Shown piece after piece: positions 40,343 through 43,722 of a DNA stretch of 43,722 bases; position 1 is the first letter of the stretch, and every line of letters starts with the position of its first letter. Source of the DNA: Clostridia bacterium (GTDB taxonomy: Bacteria; Bacillota; Clostridia; Oscillospirales; CAG-272); assembly GCA_017471825.1 (NCBI GenBank), contig JAFURQ010000031.1, forward strand, positions 1 through 43,722, in the 5' to 3' direction. The translations under genes and the position numbers were made by a program. The notes under the pieces are model-generated. The model did no database searches and was not told the DNA's origin. It was given only the letters and a program-made list of their open reading frames with translations.

Positions 40343-42703
40343 ATGAAAACAAGCTTAAAGCTTTTTATCACTCTCGCGCTCTGCCTCACCCTCTGCCACG
40401 CCCTCATATCCTGTAACGGCGGCAATGGCGATAATGGCGACACGCCCACAGTGGAAAACGGAGATAATCCCACCGTGGAAACTCCTAATTTTCAATACAG
40501 CCAAGGATTAGAGTTTAAATTAAATTCAGATAGCACCGCTTACATATTGGTTGGAATAGGCGATTGCACGGATACTGATATTGTAATCCCTTCAATTTAC
40601 AATAATTTGCCCGTAACAATTATAGCTGCTGAAGCGTTCAGAGGTTGCAACAACCTTACGAGCGTAACTATTTCAGATAATGTAGAGAACATTCGTGGTT
40701 ATGCCTTCGCTGATTGTTATCTTCTTACAAGCGTAACTATTCCTGACAGCGTAACGAGCATATCTAAATCGGCATTCTATAATTGCACAAGCCTTAAGTA
40801 TAACGAATATGATAACGCGTATTACCTCGGCAACAATAACACCCCATACATCGCTTTTATAAAAGCGAAAGATACCTCTGCTATATGTATACATAACGAT
40901 ACGAAAGTAATATGCGATTATGCGTTCGGAGATTGCACGAATCTTACAAGCGTTACAATTGGTAGAAATGTAACGAATATAGGTTACGGTACACTCGAAG
41001 ATTGCGCAAGCCTTGCACATATAATCGTTGATGTCAACAATGCAACATATAAGGACATAGATGGCAATCTTTATACAAAGGATGAAAAAACTCTCGTAAA
41101 GTATGCTAATGGAAAAACAGAAATAAGCTTTGCAATCCCTGACGGTGTGACGAGTATAAGTGATGGTGCATTCGAAAATTGCACAAGCCTTACGAACATG
41201 AGCATTCCGAATAGCATAACAGAAATAGGTTATTACGCATTCAAAGGTTGCACAAGCCTTACAAAAATTTATATTTCCAACATAGCCAATTGGTGCAAAA
41301 TATCGTTCGGTGATAGTTATGCAAATCCTCTTTGTTATGCAAATCACATTTATATCAACGGTCAACTTATAACCGAACTTGTAATTCCAAGTGGTATTGT
41401 TAATCGTTATGCATTCTATAATTGCACAAGCCTTAGGAGTGTGACAATTGGCGACGGTGTAACGAGCATAGAATATAGCGCGTTTGAAGATTGCACCAAC
41501 CTTACGAGTGTTACTATTCCTGATAGCGTAACGCGCATTAGCTCTAATGCGTTCGACGGTTGCACAAGCTTACGATATAACGAATACGATAACGCTTATT
41601 ATCTTGGCAATAAAAACAATCCTTATGTAGTTCTTGCCAAAGCAAAAAACGAACACATCGTCTCTTGCAATATAAATGAAAATACTAAGATTATTGCACC
41701 TAATGCATTTGAATATTGCACAACAATTACAAGCATAACTATCCCTGACAGCGTAACAAGCATTGGCAATAGTGCGTTCTGTTTTTGCTATGGCCTAACA
41801 AGCGTGACAATTGGCAAGGGTGTAACAAGCCTTGGCGATAATACGTTTGCTGATTGCAGAGGTCTTAGACAAATAACTGTTAATGCATACAACGCAATAT
41901 ATAGGGACATAGATGGAAATCTTTATACGAAATACGGAGAAACTTTAATACAATATGCTCGTGGAAAAACAGAGACAAACTTTGTAATTCCAGATGATGT
42001 AATGAGCATAGGTTATAGAGCATTCGACAACTGCACAAACCTTGAGAGCATAACCATTCCCGATAGTGTAACGGTTATTGATTGGTATGCTTTCTCCGGC
42101 TGCACAAGTCTTGCGAGTATAACAATCCCGAATAGCGTAACCGGCATTGGTATTGCCGCGTTCTCTGGTTGTTCAAGCCTTGTTATCTATTGTGAAGCCA
42201 CAAGCGAGCCTTCTGGATGGGATCCGAATTGGAACTATTGGGACTGCCCTGTCGTTTGGGATTGCAATAAAAATGTCGTAACAGATGACGGATATATTTA
42301 CACTGTAGTAGACGGTATAAGATACGGCATCAAAAACGGAGTTGCTACTGTTATGGAACAATCTACAAATATTACAGAAGCAAATATCAAATCAAGCATT
42401 GTATATAAGTCAAATGCTTACAGCGTAACGTTCATTGACGAATATGCTTTCTCTGGTTGCAGAAGCCTTACGAGTATAACTATCCCCGATGGCGTAATAA
42501 TCATTGACGAATATGCGTTCTCCGGTTGCGACAACCTTACGAGCGCAACTATTCCAGATAGTGTAACTGTAATTGGCAAATATGCGTTCTACGGTTGTTA
42601 CAATCTTACAATCTATTGCGAGGACGCAAGCAAGCCTTCGGGATGGGATTCGGATTGGAATTATTCAAATTGCCCTGTCGTTTGGGACTGTAAAAATCAA
42701 TAA
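40343..42703 (+). CDS. BspA-type leucine-rich-repeat lipoprotein (leader copy A)
   Basis: 786 residues from the ATG before KTSLKLF, with AAAGGAG 8 nt upstream. A longer in-frame start lies in the leader terminator. Lipobox LISC (Cys ~24), a Gly/Asn/Asp linker with repeated PTVEN, then many LRR_5 repeats (LTSVTIPDSVTSIxxxAF). Inserts YNEYDNAYYLGN and YKDIDGNLYTK each occur twice. The PSGWDxxWNYxxCPVVW end module occurs at ~620-640 and again at the C-terminus, with a DDGYIYTVVDGIRYGI segment between. It therefore looks like the 26204 paralogue plus an extra tail. Likely a surface binding protein. Confidence 0.88.
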   Translation: MKTSLKLFITLALCLTLCHALISCNGGNGDNGDTPTVENGDNPTVETPNFQYSQGLEFKLNSDSTAYILVGIGDCTDTDIVIPSIYNNLPVTIIAAEAFRGCNNLTSVTISDNVENIRGYAFADCYLLTSVTIPDSVTSISKSAFYNCTSLKYNEYDNAYYLGNNNTPYIAFIKAKDTSAICIHNDTKVICDYAFGDCTNLTSVTIGRNVTNIGYGTLEDCASLAHIIVDVNNATYKDIDGNLYTKDEKTLVKYANGKTEISFAIPDGVTSISDGAFENCTSLTNMSIPNSITEIGYYAFKGCTSLTKIYISNIANWCKISFGDSYANPLCYANHIYINGQLITELVIPSGIVNRYAFYNCTSLRSVTIGDGVTSIEYSAFEDCTNLTSVTIPDSVTRISSNAFDGCTSLRYNEYDNAYYLGNKNNPYVVLAKAKNEHIVSCNINENTKIIAPNAFEYCTTITSITIPDSVTSIGNSAFCFCYGLTSVTIGKGVTSLGDNTFADCRGLRQITVNAYNAIYRDIDGNLYTKYGETLIQYARGKTETNFVIPDDVMSIGYRAFDNCTNLESITIPDSVTVIDWYAFSGCTSLASITIPNSVTGIGIAAFSGCSSLVIYCEATSEPSGWDPNWNYWDCPVVWDCNKNVVTDDGYIYTVVDGIRYGIKNGVATVMEQSTNITEANIKSSIVYKSNAYSVTFIDEYAFSGCRSLTSITIPDGVIIIDEYAFSGCDNLTSATIPDSVTVIGKYAFYGCYNLTIYCEDASKPSGWDSDWNYSNCPVVWDCKNQ

Positions 42704-42716
42704 AACGGCATTAAAT

Positions 42717-42755
42717 AAAAAGCTGTCGTGCATTTTTGCACGACAGCCTTTTTTA
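42717..42755. terminator. Terminator of the BspA-type gene (copy A), also facing the spore-protein remnant
   Basis: Stem AAAAAGCTGTCGTGCA/TGCACGACAGCCTTTTTT. It is active on the plus strand and plausible on the minus strand for the remnant. Confidence 0.9.
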
Positions 42756-42789
42756 TACAGAGCCAAAGAGCAGGCGCTGTATAAATTTA

Positions 42790-43080
42790 AGGAAAGGAAA
42801 CAGCCTTTAATTAGCCGTTAGTCTTGAGCGAGTTCTCGTAGGACTCGACCATTTTCTCGGAAGAATATAAGTGCAAATTAATTGTCCGAAGGATGCGAAG
42901 CAGTTGTTGAATCGAGAATTTGTTCGTAGACGAGGAAGGGTTTGCAGATAATACAAAAGTATTGTCAAAAAACATGACGAAGAATACGGGCAAATTATCA
43001 GTCAAGAACCAATATTGTTTGCACTTATATTCGACGTATCTGACCGCCAACAGAACCGGTCCGCTTGACAGCGAAGGATA
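42790..43080 (-). pseudogene. Decayed copy of the spore-protein gene, interrupted by an insertion
   Basis: Bases 42790-42840 are identical to 43140-43190, covering the 3' flank and last codons of the intact gene (ESYENSLKTNG). Similarity continues to about 42850 and resumes at 43038-43057 (20 identical bases), then fades near 43075. The N-terminal half is missing and a 170-bp element sits in between. A 79-codon frame runs through the insert (43050-42811) but is probably not a functional protein. Confidence 0.8.
42863..43032. mobile_element. MITE-like insertion with 15-bp terminal inverted repeats
   Basis: GAATATAAGTGCAAA (42863-42877) and its exact reverse complement (43018-43032) bound a 170-bp segment with no transposase gene. 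It lies where the spore-protein copy is interrupted. No clear target-site duplication: left flank CTCGGAA, right flank GACGTA. Confidence 0.6.
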
Positions 43081-43086
43081 AGCGCG

Positions 43087-43122
43087 AAAAAAAGACTGCC
43101 ATGCAATTGCACAGCAGCCTTT
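43087..43122 (-). terminator. Terminator of the spore-protein gene
   Basis: Minus-strand imperfect stem AAGGCTGCTGTGCAA/TTGCATGGCAGTCTT (with G-U pairs) followed by a T run, 38 nt after the stop. Confidence 0.7.
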
Positions 43123-43160
43123 CTTGCGTATTATAACTTAGGAAAGGAAACAGCCTTTAA

Positions 43161-43349
43161 TTAGCCGTTAGTCTTGAGCGAGTTCTCGTAAGACTCAACC
43201 ATCTTTTTAACCATCTGACCGCCAACAGAACCAGCCTGCTTAGAGGTAAGGTCACCGTTGTAGCCCTGCTTAAGGTTTACGCCAACTTCGCTTGCAGCCT
43301 GCATTTTAAAGTTTTCGAGAGCTGCCTTCTTTTCGTTATTCTTAGCCAT
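43161..43349 (-). CDS. Small acid-soluble spore protein, alpha/beta type
   Basis: 62 residues, typical length. Helix 1 ends in ASEVGVNLKQGYNGDLTSKQAG and the second signature SVGGQMVKKMVESYE follows, both family hallmarks. These proteins coat and protect spore DNA and are degraded on germination. At the usual GPR protease site (K-x-E-I-A-x-E) this protein reads K-M-Q-A-A-S-E, so the key Glu is Gln. AGGAG lies 9 nt before the ATG. A forespore sigma-G promoter was not identified with confidence. A GAGCCGCAG/CTGCGGCTC hairpin sits at 43389-43417 upstream. Confidence 0.92.
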   Translation of the reverse strand: MAKNNEKKAALENFKMQAASEVGVNLKQGYNGDLTSKQAGSVGGQMVKKMVESYENSLKTNG

Positions 43350-43590
43350 AAGAATTGATCTCCTGTTTTATTTAAATCTATATTATCGAGCCGCAGAAGC
43401 TTGGTGCCTGCGGCTCCGTGCTTCTTGACTCTGTTATTATTTTATCGTTTTTTTCGTCTTATATAAGTGGGAATTAAAGGTATTTTATATCTCTTTTCAG
43501 TGAATATTGATGAAAATTGCATATATTTTTTGCTTTTGCAGTCGTTTTTTTAATATTTTTCCCAAAAAACAAAAAATATTTAAATTTCTC
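43350..43590. other. Intergenic region between spore-protein gene and rRNA promoter
   Basis: It contains the 9-bp hairpin at 43389-43417 (loop AAGCTTGGTGC) and otherwise AT-rich sequence with no frame I can support. The spore-gene promoter should be in this stretch. Confidence 0.5.
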
Positions 43591-43619
43591 TTGACAAATG
43601 AAAAAGATTGAGATATAAT
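43591..43619 (+). promoter_or_regulatory. Consensus promoter, probably of an rRNA operon
   Basis: Perfect -35 TTGACA (43591-43596), a 17-bp spacer and perfect -10 TATAAT (43614-43619). What follows resembles an rRNA leader. Confidence 0.88.
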
Positions 43620-43722
43620 AATATGGCGCGCTTGAGAGAGCGTGCCCTGGTTCCTTGAAAATTGAACAACATGAAATTTCTGAGCACTGAAAAGTGCAGA
43701 GATCTCGTTAAAACACTTTGAA
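43620..43722 (+). other. Probable rRNA operon leader, 16S gene expected just beyond the window
   Basis: After the promoter come a GGCGCGCT/AGCGTGCC hairpin (43624-43645) and CCTTGAAAATTGAACAACA, a stretch very like the TTGAAAACTGAA segment before 16S in Firmicutes rRNA operons. A TCTGAGCACT...AGTGCAGAGA hairpin follows. The window stops before any 16S sequence, so this rests on leader similarity. Confidence 0.65.

Noticed and set aside
40640-42200. Regularly spaced DNA repeats resembling a CRISPR array
   Set aside because: They are coding repeats of about 69 nt (one LRR_5 unit of 23 codons), imperfect, in frame, with no unique spacers and no cas genes.
26204-42703. Composite transposon bounded by the two BspA-type genes
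   Set aside because: The enclosed genes are housekeeping genes, and neither end has a transposase or terminal inverted repeats of a mobile element.
42811-43050. A 79-residue chimeric spore-like protein
   Set aside because: Most of the frame comes from the inserted element; only the last 14 residues are SASP, so it is treated as a pseudogene with an insertion.

Overview
The window looks like chromosomal DNA from an anaerobic, spore-forming member of the Clostridia, probably a gut or rumen lineage near Oscillospirales or Christensenellales. The order-level guess is inference. The evidence is an alpha/beta-type small acid-soluble spore protein, a T-box in front of thrS, a MecA-type adaptor, low-GC Gram-positive promoters with 17-bp spacers, AGGAGG-type ribosome binding sites, many U-tailed terminators and several BspA-type leucine-rich-repeat lipoproteins. 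Nothing points to a phage, plasmid or CRISPR array. The left edge is a tRNA-Arg and the right edge is the promoter and leader of what looks like an rRNA operon.

Layout. 1-402: tRNA-Arg(CCG) with a damaged partial copy beside it. 403-3533: HAD phosphatase, small lipoprotein, queT behind a preQ1-like leader, mecA, rpiB. 3075-6616 (minus): operon plsY - methyltransferase - tsaE - tsaB - rpiB. 6869-11307 (plus): queG, then MATE pump - miaA - cysteine desulfidase. 11340-16202 (minus): T-box - thrS - aldose epimerase - surface lipoprotein. 16284-18437: Crh-like HPr protein, small unknown, acyl-ACP thioesterase, thioredoxin. 18483-24683 (plus): 1397-residue surface protein with a cytoplasmic L15-like tail, RluA-type pseudouridine synthase, alanyl-tRNA editing protein. 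24673-26200: dCMP deaminase and a PflX-type radical SAM protein. 26204-32136 (minus): BspA-type lipoprotein behind a structured leader, then potABCD. 32242-40115: M50 protease, divergent topoisomerase B subunit, gpmI, a small unknown, a fused isoprenoid kinase/DUF92 protein, a Gfo/Idh/MocA oxidoreductase. 40133-43350: second BspA-type lipoprotein with the same structured leader, then a spore-protein gene and a decayed copy of it interrupted by a MITE-like element.

Many genes serve translation and tRNA quality: t6A (tsaB, tsaE), i6A (miaA), queuosine (queT, queG), pseudouridine, alanyl-tRNA editing, thrS. Others supply the envelope: plsY, thioesterase, three LRR lipoproteins, the MBG-domain protein and the isoprenoid kinase fusion.

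The most interesting signal is a pair of leaders of about 150 nt, at 27681-27828 (minus) and 40162-40316 (plus). Each starts at a promoter and folds into two stacked helices whose sequences differ but whose pairing is kept. Each also has a conserved loop able to form a 12-13 bp pseudoknot and an intrinsic terminator just before a BspA-type lipoprotein gene. I do not recognise it as a known riboswitch class. It is a candidate undescribed cis-regulatory RNA.
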